A DNA stretch of 64,000 bases from Tepidimicrobium xylanilyticum (GTDB lineage Bacteria; Bacillota; Clostridia; Tissierellales; Tepidimicrobiaceae): the NCBI RefSeq assembly GCF_900106765.1, contig NZ_FNNG01000005.1, positions 1-64,000 of the forward strand. The letters run 5' to 3'. This document shows positions 53,581 through 62,729 of the stretch, piece by piece. The notes below the pieces were generated by a model, which saw only the letters and a program-made list of their open reading frames with translations, was not told where the DNA came from and searched no databases. The first letter of the stretch is position 1. Each line of letters opens with the position of its first letter. Both the position numbers and the translations under genes were made by a program.

Positions 53581-54069
53581 ATGAAGGATAATCTAAAATT
53601 ATTGATAAGATATTCCGTGCTTATGGCGTTAACTGTAGTGATGACCATGGTTATACACATTCCTACCATTGGAACTAATGGATATTTAAATTTAGGGGAT
53701 ATGGTTGTATTTTTAGCAGCTTTCGTCTTAGGGAAAAAAGGAGGTTTTATTGTAGGTGGACTTGGTTCAGCATTAGCAGATTTACTTCTAGGATATTCTC
53801 ATTATGCCCTTATTACGTTAATAGTAAAGGGATTGGAAGGTTATATAGCAGGTGGCCTATTGGAAAGGGAGATAGGAAAGAGAAAACCTATAATTGCTAC
53901 GTCAGTGGCTGGGATATTTATGGCATTTGGATATTTTGTACCGGAAATATTCTTATACGGTAAAGGAGCTATAGCAACTCTCCCAGGGAATATCATGCAG
54001 GGGTTATTGGGTGCTATAACCTCAGTGGTACTATATACAGCTCTAAAAAGGACGAATGCTTTTAATTGA
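53581..54069 (+). CDS. ECF transporter S component
   Basis: A 162-residue membrane protein of five to six helices with the ECF S-component layout (DUF6580/HmpT-PanT-like): HIPTIGTNGYLNLGDMVVFLAAFVLGKKGGFIVGGLGSALADLLLGY near the start and a ALKRT basic end. The GDMVVFLAA and GGLGSALADLL stretches are the family's conserved parts. It would bind a vitamin or precursor (pyrimidine, pantothenate or thiamine part are candidates) and share an energising module coded elsewhere. AAGGGGG precedes the ATG. Confidence 0.8.
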   Translation: MKDNLKLLIRYSVLMALTVVMTMVIHIPTIGTNGYLNLGDMVVFLAAFVLGKKGGFIVGGLGSALADLLLGYSHYALITLIVKGLEGYIAGGLLEREIGKRKPIIATSVAGIFMAFGYFVPEIFLYGKGAIATLPGNIMQGLLGAITSVVLYTALKRTNAFN

Positions 54070-54070
54070 A

Positions 54071-54094
54071 AATAGGAGGGATTTCCCTCCTATT
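54071..54094. terminator. bidirectional terminator between the ECF and aminopeptidase genes
   Basis: AATAGGAGGG-attt-CCCTCCTATT: a 10-bp perfect stem with T or A flanks on either side. Confidence 0.85.
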
Positions 54095-54098
54095 ATAT

Positions 54099-55334
54099 TT
54101 AAATAGCCCAGTTTCCATTTTCAAATATCTGAATTTTTTTACCATCACTAGTTTCACCTATGATGGATAAATCCTTTGAACCTACCATAAAATCTACATG
54201 TGTTAATGAATCGTTTACCCCTGCTTTTTCCAATTCTTCTTCAGTCATATTTTCTCCACCCTCGATATTGGTTGGATAAGCTTTACCTAAAGCAAAATGG
54301 CAGGAAGCATTTTCATCAAATAGAGTATTCAAAAATATAATATTTGCTTGAGATATTGGAGAATTGTAAGGGACTAAGGCTACTTCTCCCAAATGTTTAG
54401 CTCCTTCGTCTAAATCCAATAGATCCTTTAATACTTCATAGCCTTTTTCCGCTTCAAACTCTATTACTTTTCCATCCTTGAAGGTCAACTTGAAATTGTC
54501 GATTAGATTGCCACCATAATTTAATGGTTTTGTGCTATAAACTACTCCGTTAACTCCAGTTTTTAATGGCATGGTAAATACTTCTTCTGTAGGCATATTG
54601 GCAACAAAGTAAACTCCTTTGGAATTTTTCCCACCGCCGCCGCCCCATATATGGCCTTCGGGCAGTTCTACTTCTAAGTCAGTACCATTAGAGGATTTAT
54701 AATATAGTTTTTTGAATTTCATTTCATTTAAATATTTAACCCTCTTTTCAAGATTATCAAGATGTTCTTGCCAAGCTTTAACAGGATCATCTAAATCCAT
54801 TCTTGTAGCTTTAAATATTGCATCCCAGAGCTTTTCCATAGCTTCTTCCTCTGAAACATTAGGGAAAACCCTTTTTGCCCAGTCTTTAGTTGGAATAGAT
54901 ACCACACACCAAGCATTAATATCATTCATAATGTACTTTCTATATTCTTTTAATGCCATTGATGAGGATTTGTTATGGGCAGCGATCTTTTTAGGGTCTA
55001 CTCCCTTAAGCAGTTCTGGGTCTTCAGAATAGATGGAGAGAAATCCTGCTCCATCTTCAGCAAATTCTTCTAAACCGTCAGCATACCATTTAGGGAATTT
55101 TTCAAATACTTCCATGGGAGCGTTTTCATATTTTAATCTGGTCAATACTCCATCATTCCAATTAACATGGACCTGTTTTGCCCCAAGCTCGTAAGCACGC
55201 TTTGCTACCAGCCTTACAAATTCAACTCCTTCCACTGGAGCGTTAATGACTAAAGGTTGACCTTTTTGAACATTAATGCCTACCTCTACACAAAGCCTTG
55301 CGTATTTATCTAGCTTTTCATTAAAACTATTCAA
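54099..55334 (-). CDS. M29 family aminopeptidase (AmpS/PepS)
   Basis: A 411-residue cytoplasmic metallo-aminopeptidase. Seen: the N-terminal KLDKYARLCVEVGINVQKGQPLVI typical of the family, NGTDLEVELPEGHIWGGGG with metal ligands near 250, NMPTEEVFTMPLKTGVNGVVYSTKPLNYGG, and the C-terminal THVDFMVGS and glutamate/histidine (HFALGKAYP) ligands. It removes N-terminal residues from peptides, using cobalt, zinc or manganese. The start is TTG behind GAGGTGAT. Monocistronic. Confidence 0.92.
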   Translation of the reverse strand: MNSFNEKLDKYARLCVEVGINVQKGQPLVINAPVEGVEFVRLVAKRAYELGAKQVHVNWNDGVLTRLKYENAPMEVFEKFPKWYADGLEEFAEDGAGFLSIYSEDPELLKGVDPKKIAAHNKSSSMALKEYRKYIMNDINAWCVVSIPTKDWAKRVFPNVSEEEAMEKLWDAIFKATRMDLDDPVKAWQEHLDNLEKRVKYLNEMKFKKLYYKSSNGTDLEVELPEGHIWGGGGGKNSKGVYFVANMPTEEVFTMPLKTGVNGVVYSTKPLNYGGNLIDNFKLTFKDGKVIEFEAEKGYEVLKDLLDLDEGAKHLGEVALVPYNSPISQANIIFLNTLFDENASCHFALGKAYPTNIEGGENMTEEELEKAGVNDSLTHVDFMVGSKDLSIIGETSDGKKIQIFENGNWAI

Positions 55335-55520
55335 AATATCACCTCACCGCTTTAAATATTATGTACATAAATATAGTTTATATTAAGTGGAAGTTAAAGT
55401 AAATAAAAAAAACAAATTAATTTAACATGGATTATAAATTTTGGGAAAAAGAAGGAGATTGTTATTAAATGTAGAAATATCATATTAATAGCAAATTATA
55501 CAAATTTGGAGGTTAATAAT

Positions 55521-55565
55521 ATGTCCAGGGTTTCAAATGCTCTCAGGATGATTTCTTATAGGTAA
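55521..55565 (+). pseudogene. 14-codon ORF, likely the start of a lost HTH/WYL regulator
   Basis: ATG seven bases after GGAGGT, encoding MSRVSNALRMISYR then TAA. The first ten residues match the usual opening of helix-turn-helix (WYL-domain) regulators that often precede type I cas operons, after which the coding runs directly into the degenerate repeat at 55545-55574. It is best read as a stub left after a deletion. It could also be a real leader peptide or toxin-like RNA, see findings. Confidence 0.45.
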
Positions 55566-55632
55566 TCTAAATTCTAAATTTCTAGTGAACTAATAAAAGT
55601 AAGTTTTAAGTCCTTATAGGTATCCTAACTTT
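55545..55632 (-). CRISPR. two degenerate type I-B repeat-like units flanking a 28-bp spacer-like segment
   Basis: Units at 55545-55574 and 55603-55632 (plus-strand cores TTATAGGTAATCTAA and TTATAGGTATCCTAA, 13 of 15 identical; 19 of 30 over the full unit). From memory both resemble the Clostridia I-B repeat whose crRNA strand carries CCTATAAGG and ends ATTGAAAC. Here the minus strand of the right unit reads CCTATAAGGACTTAAAAC. The 28-bp spacer is shorter than usual. A minus-strand crRNA-like transcript is therefore suggested. No intact array lies in the window to compare with. Confidence 0.6.
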
Positions 55633-55693
55633 TCAAATAATATCTGGTATAAATTAATAATAAATAAAAAATCGGGAAAATCAAGAAAAATCA

Positions 55694-55722
55694 TTGATAA
55701 GTATTCTAGAAAATTCTCTATA
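55694..55722 (+). promoter_or_regulatory. possible promoter of the cas operon
   Basis: TTGATA (55694-55699), 17 bases, TCTATA (55717-55722), or with 19 bases TATATA (55719-55724). It is the best match in the 140 bp before cas8b. The ribosome site AGGAGGTGA lies just before the ATG. Confidence 0.35.
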
Positions 55723-55774
55723 TATAACATGTATAGAAGAATTACTAAACTAATAATAAAGAGGAGGTGAGATT

Positions 55775-57706
55775 ATGATAGAGGCAATAAAGAAAATCGG
55801 AGAGCCACTGGCCAAGTTAAACATTGAAGAACAATCGAATATACTAGTTGAAACAATAAACTACGAGGAAGAAGATAGAATTATAATATTGAATTTAGAC
55901 ATAGATAATAATTCCATTAATATTGATATTAAGCCAATACAGGAAAACACAATGAGAGATTATTATTATATTGGAACTGCTGATGGGCCAGCTTCACCTC
56001 AATGGATGTTAACAGGAAATAAACCAGACTACATTATTTCGCAGTCTATACCGTCTTTATTAAGGATAATAGAAGAAGGAGATGTAAAAAACCTTTTAAG
56101 ACAAGCTTTAGATATATTTTACTTTGATTATGGAGAACAAGACAAAACTAAAGAACGCTATAGGCGTGTTCTGAATGTGGAAAAATTTTTAAATCTTAAT
56201 GAGATGAAAAAATATTATGATGATTCAAAGAGGGACATTAAAAAAACAGTATCAGCTGTGGCAAAAGCACTATTAGGTTATATATCGAAAGAATATGAAG
56301 TTAAGTTAACGAACTTAAAATTGTGGGCTTTAACAATTAATGGAGAAATTATTCAGCAAAAAGAAGAATATAAAAAGCTGGCTTGGCAGCTTAAAGAAGC
56401 CCATTTTGAAAAGGCCAAAGAGGGAACGTGCTCTGTTTGTGGATCAAAAACTAAAGTTTCTTCTGACACAGGTAAACTTAAATTAACCTACTATATAACT
56501 CAAAAGAAAAACTTTGCTAGTGATTTAAGGAATTTTGATAAAAATTTAAGATTATGCCAACAATGCCACAAGGAATTAATTTTGGGTGAGATTTATACTA
56601 TTAGAAAGTTAAGGGCTTCCATCGGAAAACTAAGATTTCTTCTAATTCCAGAACTTTTGTTTAGTGATAATTTAAGTGTTGAAGTAAAAAGCTTTGATAA
56701 TGCGCTTAGAAATGCAAATACTATTATACACTTTGAAGATGCCACGAATATTGAAAGGGAAGCAATAATCAGATTGAGAAAAGAAGATTATGCCAATCAA
56801 TTTATATTCCATTTTCTATTTTATATGAAGCAACAGCAAGAATTTAGAGTGCTTCAACTTATAAAAGATGTAACTCCTGGTAGAATATATGAGATCAATT
56901 TAGCGATATTTGAACAAAATGAGTTTGGTAGAAGATGGTTTAACTGGCCAAATAGTAATGATAGATGGCTGATAACATTTGAACAAATATTTCATCTATT
57001 CCCTATTCATCAGGATGAAAGATTTGTTACAGAACATAAAAGGATATTAACTTTATATGATGCTATATTAACTAGGAAAAAGATAGATAAGAATGTTGTA
57101 ATAGAAAAACTAAATCAACTAGCCAAAGCCTATTACTATGAAAAAACCGATTCTTACCAGCTTTCTAAACCAACAAATAAAGATACTGCAATGATATATG
57201 GGATTTTAAAAGGGATGCTTCTAGTACACTATTTAGGAAAATTATCTGTAATTCCAGGAGGTGAGGGTATGGAAACGAATAATTTAATTGTAAGTGAAAA
57301 TTTAAAAAAATTTATAAAGGAGCTGAGCTATAATGAACAGCAAACCTCTCTTGTGCTGCTTGGTAAATTAATATATGAAGTTGGAAGGACGCAGGAAAGA
57401 AATAAACTTACCTCAAAACCTATTTTAGAAAAAATTAATTATCAAGGGATGAGCTTGAGTAAAATACAAAAATTAAGCAATGAAATATTTGAAAAGTTAA
57501 AGCAATATAAGCTAATAACAGATGGAAGTAGCAAATATTTTATACAAAATATTTATAGTGATCACAAAATATTACTTGATAAAAATATTAAGAACTGGAA
57601 ATTAAGCAATCAGGAAAATGTTTTTTATATACTATCAGGATATGCTATTGGAAGTAGACCAATAGATAAAAAAGAGGATAAGGGGGAGGAATTTGATGTT
57701 GAATAA
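55775..57706 (+). CDS. cas8b: type I-B Cascade large subunit Cas8b (Csh1/TM1802 family)
   Basis: A 643-residue protein with a central zinc finger: C219-x2-C222 (CSVCGSKT) and C260-x2-C263 (CQQCHKE), as in the Csh1/TM1802 family. The rest is poorly conserved, with long helical parts toward the C-terminus. In Cascade it recognises the PAM and recruits Cas3. Length is normal for the subfamily. AGGAGGTGA precedes the ATG. It leads the cas operon, and its end overlaps the cas7 start by 11 bases. Confidence 0.88.
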   Translation: MIEAIKKIGEPLAKLNIEEQSNILVETINYEEEDRIIILNLDIDNNSINIDIKPIQENTMRDYYYIGTADGPASPQWMLTGNKPDYIISQSIPSLLRIIEEGDVKNLLRQALDIFYFDYGEQDKTKERYRRVLNVEKFLNLNEMKKYYDDSKRDIKKTVSAVAKALLGYISKEYEVKLTNLKLWALTINGEIIQQKEEYKKLAWQLKEAHFEKAKEGTCSVCGSKTKVSSDTGKLKLTYYITQKKNFASDLRNFDKNLRLCQQCHKELILGEIYTIRKLRASIGKLRFLLIPELLFSDNLSVEVKSFDNALRNANTIIHFEDATNIEREAIIRLRKEDYANQFIFHFLFYMKQQQEFRVLQLIKDVTPGRIYEINLAIFEQNEFGRRWFNWPNSNDRWLITFEQIFHLFPIHQDERFVTEHKRILTLYDAILTRKKIDKNVVIEKLNQLAKAYYYEKTDSYQLSKPTNKDTAMIYGILKGMLLVHYLGKLSVIPGGEGMETNNLIVSENLKKFIKELSYNEQQTSLVLLGKLIYEVGRTQERNKLTSKPILEKINYQGMSLSKIQKLSNEIFEKLKQYKLITDGSSKYFIQNIYSDHKILLDKNIKNWKLSNQENVFYILSGYAIGSRPIDKKEDKGEEFDVE

Positions 57707-58637
57707 TAGTGATCTTTTATTCATTTATGACGCTAAACTTACCAACCCAAATGGGGACGCAGATGATGAAAATAAGCCTCGTATGGATTATGAAACATCT
57801 ACAAATCTTGTAAGTGATGTTCGTTTAAAAAGATATATAAGAGATTATCTTGTGGATAGAGGTTTTGAGGTATTTGTTGCTCAACCAGAGGGGAGGGTAG
57901 TTACAGCTACCCAAAGAATAGAGGGTATTTTTGAAAAATTTAATGGCAATGTGAACTTAAATAAATTAACGGATGATCAAATTGGGTGGTTACTCAATCA
58001 ACTTATTGACGTGAGACTGTTTGGTGCTACTATGCCAATAAAAAGTGCTGATAGTAAAGGAAGCTCAATAACCTTTACAGGACCTGTTCAATTTTCTTGG
58101 GGATACTCTTTAAATCCTGCTATCTTAGTTGAGTCTAATACTATTACATCAAGATTTAGTTCAGAAGCAGATAAGGCTACGACCATGGGGAAAGATTATA
58201 GATTATACTATTCTTTGATAGCTTTCTCTGGAGTAATTAGCGGCAATAGGGCTAAACATACAAAAATGAATGAGAATGATTTAAATGTATTGGAAGAGGC
58301 CTTAATTAAAGCAATTCCTCTTATGGCAACAAGAAGTAAGATTGGACAATATCCAAGATTATACCTAAGGATAGAATACAATTCAAATGAATTTCTAATA
58401 GGAGATCTAAGGGATTATATACCAAGAATTAAAAATGTAAATGTGCGCAATATTACTGAATACATACTAGATTTAGAACAATTGAAAACAGTATTGGAAA
58501 GACATATAGATAGGATAAATAGCATAAGTTATTGGCATCATGATCAATTACAGATAAAGACAGGTTTAGGAAGTGGAACTTTAGAAAATATTATGGGGGA
58601 CAAATTATCTTCTAAGCTAAAGAAGTTGCCTCTGTAG
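57696..58637 (+). CDS. cas7: type I-B Cascade backbone protein Cas7 (Csh2 family)
   Basis: A 313-residue RAMP protein of the Csh2 family, opening LLFIYDAKLTNPNGDADDENKPRMDYET, the family hallmark, with FGATMPIK near 108 and SFSGVISGNRAKHT near 180. Several copies coat the crRNA in Cascade. The ATG at 57696 has GGGGGAGG before it, and the TTG just upstream is not needed. Overlap with cas8b and four bases to the cas5 ribosome site show tight operon packing. Confidence 0.92.
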   Translation: MLNNSDLLFIYDAKLTNPNGDADDENKPRMDYETSTNLVSDVRLKRYIRDYLVDRGFEVFVAQPEGRVVTATQRIEGIFEKFNGNVNLNKLTDDQIGWLLNQLIDVRLFGATMPIKSADSKGSSITFTGPVQFSWGYSLNPAILVESNTITSRFSSEADKATTMGKDYRLYYSLIAFSGVISGNRAKHTKMNENDLNVLEEALIKAIPLMATRSKIGQYPRLYLRIEYNSNEFLIGDLRDYIPRIKNVNVRNITEYILDLEQLKTVLERHIDRINSISYWHHDQLQIKTGLGSGTLENIMGDKLSSKLKKLPL

Positions 58638-58649
58638 GAGGTGCTGATT

Positions 58650-59459
58650 TTGAGCAAATCAAGTATACTCATATGCGATTTAGAAGGAACATTTGCACAT
58701 TTTAGGAAATACTATACTAACTCATCTTCCCTTTCATATGCCTTTCCTCCACCAACAGCAATTGCTGGATTAATTGCTGGGATTTTAGGATTAGAAAGGG
58801 ATAGTTATTATGACATGTTTTCTAGCAAAAATTTCTATAATGCAGTAGAGATATTAACGCCAGTTCGAAAACTAATTCAAACAGTAAATTACATCTATGT
58901 TATATCCCCAAGTGATGTAAATAAGGTTAAGGGTTCTACCCAAGTTCCATTTGAAATAGTTGTTAGCAAATATTCTAATAAGGAAAAGTATAGCAAGTTA
59001 AAATATAGGCTATATCTTACTCATAAAGATAAGGCTAAATATAAGGAAATAAAAAATAGATTGATTAATGAAAAATTTGTATATCCGCCTTATCTTGGAG
59101 TATCTGAATGTTTGGGTAAACTAAAGTTTGTTGGTGAAGTAAATGGAGATGATGTAGCAATTATACCTTGTGGGGAAAAAACCAAAGTTGATACTGTATG
59201 CAGCATTGACAGTATAAAGAAGAATTCTTTAGAGTTAAGGTTGGATTCGGGGTTAAGGTATGTAAAAGAGATAATGCCAGTTGAGTTTGATAGTGGGAGA
59301 TATCTAACATTGTCTAAATCCTATTTATACGAACAAGAGGGAAACGGAATCTATGCAGCTTTTAATGTGCCAGTATTAAGCATCCAAATAAAAGATCAAA
59401 CAAAAAACATAGTATGGCTTCAGGAGGTATCATCAGATGACTACTTATTCTCATGTTAA
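58650..59459 (+). CDS. cas5: type I-B Cascade protein Cas5
   Basis: A 269-residue Cas5 RAMP protein with the family opening ILICDLEGTFAHFRKYYTNSSSLSYAFPPPTAIAGLIAGILG, and a VYPPYLGVSECLGKLKF block near 146-162. It binds the 5' handle of the crRNA. The TTG at 58650 is chosen, because AGGAGGTG stands six bases before it. The GTG at 58641 lies inside that site. The coding end overlaps the cas3 start by 23 bases. Confidence 0.9.
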   Translation: MSKSSILICDLEGTFAHFRKYYTNSSSLSYAFPPPTAIAGLIAGILGLERDSYYDMFSSKNFYNAVEILTPVRKLIQTVNYIYVISPSDVNKVKGSTQVPFEIVVSKYSNKEKYSKLKYRLYLTHKDKAKYKEIKNRLINEKFVYPPYLGVSECLGKLKFVGEVNGDDVAIIPCGEKTKVDTVCSIDSIKKNSLELRLDSGLRYVKEIMPVEFDSGRYLTLSKSYLYEQEGNGIYAAFNVPVLSIQIKDQTKNIVWLQEVSSDDYLFSC

Positions 59460-61938
59460 AAAAGATGATTTTGGCAATATAATTTACCAGAAGGAACTTA
59501 AACAGCATTTGAGAGAAGTAGCGGAAGGGGGTGGCATTTGTCCTCCCCTTCCAAATAAAAGTGACGATTTTTGGCTTAAAAATACTAGTAGGATTGTTGG
59601 GTATTGCCATGATTTTGGGAAATATACATCATATTTTCAGGAGTATTTGTTAGAAGATAAAAGACAGCCTCCATATCATTACCACTCGTATATCTCATCT
59701 ATTTGGACCTATTATATATTAGAAAAAGAAAAAGCAAATATTTTAAATAATACTTCTATAATCTCTGACTGGGCCAAATATAGTTCTCTTCTTGGTCATC
59801 TTGCAGTGTTCTTCCATCACGATGAATTAGGTTCACTGGATGTTGTAATAAGTGAAGATATTTTTGATGAATTTTTAAAAGTTACCTTTAGTACTACTGA
59901 TTGGTTAGATAAAATAAAAATGGTTGAAGTGCAGTCAAAAAACATATTAAATATTAAAGATGAAATTAATGCATATTATACCGAAGTATTAGGTTATGAA
60001 GTAGATATAAAAGACTTTTGTAATAATGTTGAAGATATAATAACAAGCTTAAGTAGACTGAAAGATGAATTTATTAATGAAGAAAGTAATGTTAGATTAA
60101 AATGTTGCCTTTTTTTACAGTTGCTATTTTCGATATTAGTAGATGCAGACAAGCGTAGTGCAGCAAATATAAATTTTATTGAAAGAAAAGAGATATCAGA
60201 AGATATTGTAGAAAAATATGTAAATACCAATTTTACAGATGAATTAGTAACTTTACTTGATTATATAAGAAAGGATTTCTTTAAAATAGCCAATGAAAAA
60301 ATAGATGATTTTGATATAAACCAAAGAATATATACCATAACTTCTCCTACTGGTTCAGGCAAGACCTTAACATCCTTATCAGTTGCTTTAAAAATGCGAA
60401 AAAAAATAAAAAGATACAAAAATTATACTCCAAGAATTATATACAGTTTACCTTATACAAGTATAATAGATCAAAATTATCAAGTATATGAGGACGTACT
60501 TATGCAGTTAGATGACTTTAAAATGTCTCAAAGTGCTTATTTGCTAAAACATCACCATTTATCAGAAATTAAATATAAGGACGGAGGAATAGATAAACCT
60601 ATTGACGAGTCTGTACTTTTAACAGAGAGTTGGGAGTCGGAAATTATTGTGACAACTTTTTATCAGCTATTGCATACAATTATAGGATTTAAAAATCAGT
60701 ACTTAAAGAAATACCGCCAAATTGTAGGCAGTATTATAATCCTTGATGAAGTGCAAAATGTTCCAGGCGAGTATTGGCTTTTAGTAGAAGAAGTTTTTAC
60801 TAGAATTAGTGAATATTTTGGCTGTTATATTATATTATTAACTGCTACTAAACCGTTAATTTTCACAAAGAATCAGGCACAAGAATGGATGCCAGAGGAA
60901 AAAATTAAAGAATACTACACGAAATTAAATCGCACAGAAATTGTAAGGCATTATCCTAATAATGAAAATGGTATCTATTTTTCTATGGATGAATGGATGA
61001 GCTGGTTTAGGTCTATTTATGATGAAAGAAAGTCATATATGCTGCTATTTAATACCATAGATGCTTCCATAAAAATATACAATAAAATATTAGAAGATGA
61101 AACTTTTGATGGTGTTGAAAAATTCTACTTATCAACTAATATTACCCCTTTTGAGAGGTTAGAACGTATTAATAGAGTAGATAAGCTGCTAAAAAAGAAG
61201 GAGCCAGTTATTTTAGTCACTACCCAAGTAGTAGAAGCAGGAGTAGATTTAGATTTTGATGAAATTGTTAGAGATCTGGCCCCTATAGACAGTATTGTAC
61301 AAGCTGCAGGAAGGGGTAATAGAAAAGGTGAAAAAGAAGCAGCAACTGTACACATAACTCCCATAATTAGAGGAAAAATAAGTGATTGTACACTAGTATA
61401 TGGAAACATACATACTAATATTGCAAAGGAAATGGTTACAGGTACTATGGAAGAAAAGGACTATTACAATTGGATTGAGAATTATTTTGAAGAAAAATAT
61501 AAATCCATTAACAAAGATATATCTAAGAAATTATTAGATGCCTTTAAAAAAATGTTGTTTCATAGTGAAAATAAAGAAAATAATCAAATGTATATATCAG
61601 ATTTTCGCTTAGTTAAGCAAAGACCTGATATGTGTGAAGTATTTATAGAACTTGATATAGAAGATCAGCAGGGTATGACAGCAACAGATTATTGGAATAT
61701 TTACATTGAAAAGGTTGTCCAAGAAAAAGATTTTATCAAGAGAAAGGAAGCTTTTAATAAAATTAGGAGAAATTTCTTATCTTATGTTATTTCGGTACCA
61801 ATTATGAGAGCTATTAGTTTAAATCCCAATCCACAAGGAAAGATTATTAAGCCAGAGCAATCTTTGGAATATTATTATTTAAAAGATAGTACAGGTTTTA
61901 TTAGGAAAATTGAAGATACAGATACTTGGTTAATATAG
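59437..61938 (+). CDS. cas3: CRISPR-associated helicase-nuclease Cas3 with HD domain
   Basis: An 833-residue protein: N-terminal HD nuclease (about 1-250) with YSHV near 4-7, HDFGKY near 58 and FHHDELG near 127, then a superfamily 2 helicase: SPTGSGKTLTS (about 305-315), LDEVQNVPGEYW (DEVQ box, about 440), LLTATKP, VVEAGVDLDFDE and AAGRGNRKG near 628. It unwinds and degrades target DNA after Cascade binding. The full HD and helicase motifs indicate an active enzyme. AGGAGGT precedes the ATG, which lies inside cas5. Confidence 0.93.
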   Translation: MTTYSHVKKDDFGNIIYQKELKQHLREVAEGGGICPPLPNKSDDFWLKNTSRIVGYCHDFGKYTSYFQEYLLEDKRQPPYHYHSYISSIWTYYILEKEKANILNNTSIISDWAKYSSLLGHLAVFFHHDELGSLDVVISEDIFDEFLKVTFSTTDWLDKIKMVEVQSKNILNIKDEINAYYTEVLGYEVDIKDFCNNVEDIITSLSRLKDEFINEESNVRLKCCLFLQLLFSILVDADKRSAANINFIERKEISEDIVEKYVNTNFTDELVTLLDYIRKDFFKIANEKIDDFDINQRIYTITSPTGSGKTLTSLSVALKMRKKIKRYKNYTPRIIYSLPYTSIIDQNYQVYEDVLMQLDDFKMSQSAYLLKHHHLSEIKYKDGGIDKPIDESVLLTESWESEIIVTTFYQLLHTIIGFKNQYLKKYRQIVGSIIILDEVQNVPGEYWLLVEEVFTRISEYFGCYIILLTATKPLIFTKNQAQEWMPEEKIKEYYTKLNRTEIVRHYPNNENGIYFSMDEWMSWFRSIYDERKSYMLLFNTIDASIKIYNKILEDETFDGVEKFYLSTNITPFERLERINRVDKLLKKKEPVILVTTQVVEAGVDLDFDEIVRDLAPIDSIVQAAGRGNRKGEKEAATVHITPIIRGKISDCTLVYGNIHTNIAKEMVTGTMEEKDYYNWIENYFEEKYKSINKDISKKLLDAFKKMLFHSENKENNQMYISDFRLVKQRPDMCEVFIELDIEDQQGMTATDYWNIYIEKVVQEKDFIKRKEAFNKIRRNFLSYVISVPIMRAISLNPNPQGKIIKPEQSLEYYYLKDSTGFIRKIEDTDTWLI

Positions 61939-61954
61939 TCATGGAGGAATATAC

Positions 61955-62695
61955 ATGTATTTAAAAATAACATTTTCATCAATAAATGGACAAAAAATTA
62001 GACTTCCATTGCAATATAATTACTATGTTCAAAGTATGATTTATAAATTATTAAAAGAAAAAATGGCAGACTTTTTACATGAAAAAGGTTTTGAACTAGG
62101 AAAGAGACAATTTAAGATGTTTTGTTTTTCTCCTCTTATTGGAAATTATAAAATATTAAAGGAAACAAAAGAAATTGAATTTAATGACCAAATTGATTTA
62201 TATATATCATCTCCGATGATTGAATTTTTGGCACAATTAAGCAATTCTCTGTTGTTAGATGACTACGTCATTTTAAGTAGCGAAAGGCTTATGGTGAAAA
62301 ACTTAGAGATAAAAAAAGAATCGGTGAAAGGTGATAAAGTAATGGTACTTGCCTTATCACCAGTAACAGTTTATAGCACCTTATATAGACCAGAAGGGAG
62401 AAAATATACTTGTTATTATGCTCCAAACGATAAGGAGTTTACTAGGCTTATTTCAGAAAATATAATAAAAAAATATATGGCATATTATGAAAAAGAACCA
62501 GTTAATAAGGAATTTACTATTAAACCAATAGGTAATAGTAGGCTACATGTTCTAACCTATAAAGGAACATTAATAAAAGGATATTCGGGAAAATTTATTT
62601 TGCAAGGGGATCAAAGTTTGATTGAGCTTGCTTTATCTTCGGGATTAGGCAATAAGAACTCTCAAGGATTTGGTTTTATAAAGTTATTAGATTAA
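61955..62695 (+). CDS. cas6: CRISPR repeat endoribonuclease Cas6
   Basis: A 246-residue RAMP with the Cas6 C-terminal glycine-rich loop SSGLGNKNSQGFGFIKLL and the start MYLKITFSSINGQKIRLPLQYNYYVQSMIYKLL. It cuts the repeat RNA to give crRNAs with an 8-base handle. A likely catalytic histidine lies near 36-42 or in the middle (HEKG near 46) and cannot be fixed by eye. In the common I-B layout cas6 comes first; here it stands between cas3 and cas4. Confidence 0.85.
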   Translation: MYLKITFSSINGQKIRLPLQYNYYVQSMIYKLLKEKMADFLHEKGFELGKRQFKMFCFSPLIGNYKILKETKEIEFNDQIDLYISSPMIEFLAQLSNSLLLDDYVILSSERLMVKNLEIKKESVKGDKVMVLALSPVTVYSTLYRPEGRKYTCYYAPNDKEFTRLISENIIKKYMAYYEKEPVNKEFTIKPIGNSRLHVLTYKGTLIKGYSGKFILQGDQSLIELALSSGLGNKNSQGFGFIKLLD

Positions 62696-62729
62696 CAAAC
62701 ATATGTGTACTTGTATGGTGGTGAAATGA

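Larger units (their letters stand above)
55335..55774. other. 440-bp region between the aminopeptidase and cas8b genes
   Basis: Besides the promoters of the two flanking genes it holds a 14-codon ORF with a good ribosome site (55521-55565) and two degenerate CRISPR-repeat-like sequences 58 bp apart (55545-55632). The left 180 bases are AT-rich without other recognised signals. Confidence 0.7.

Noticed and set aside
55521..55565. The 14-codon ORF as a CreT-like toxin that traps a rare arginine tRNA (three AGG codons)
   Set aside because: AGG is a common arginine codon throughout this window, so it would not be limiting, and the ORF and repeat-like units lie on opposite strands. The stub of a regulator gene is the better reading.
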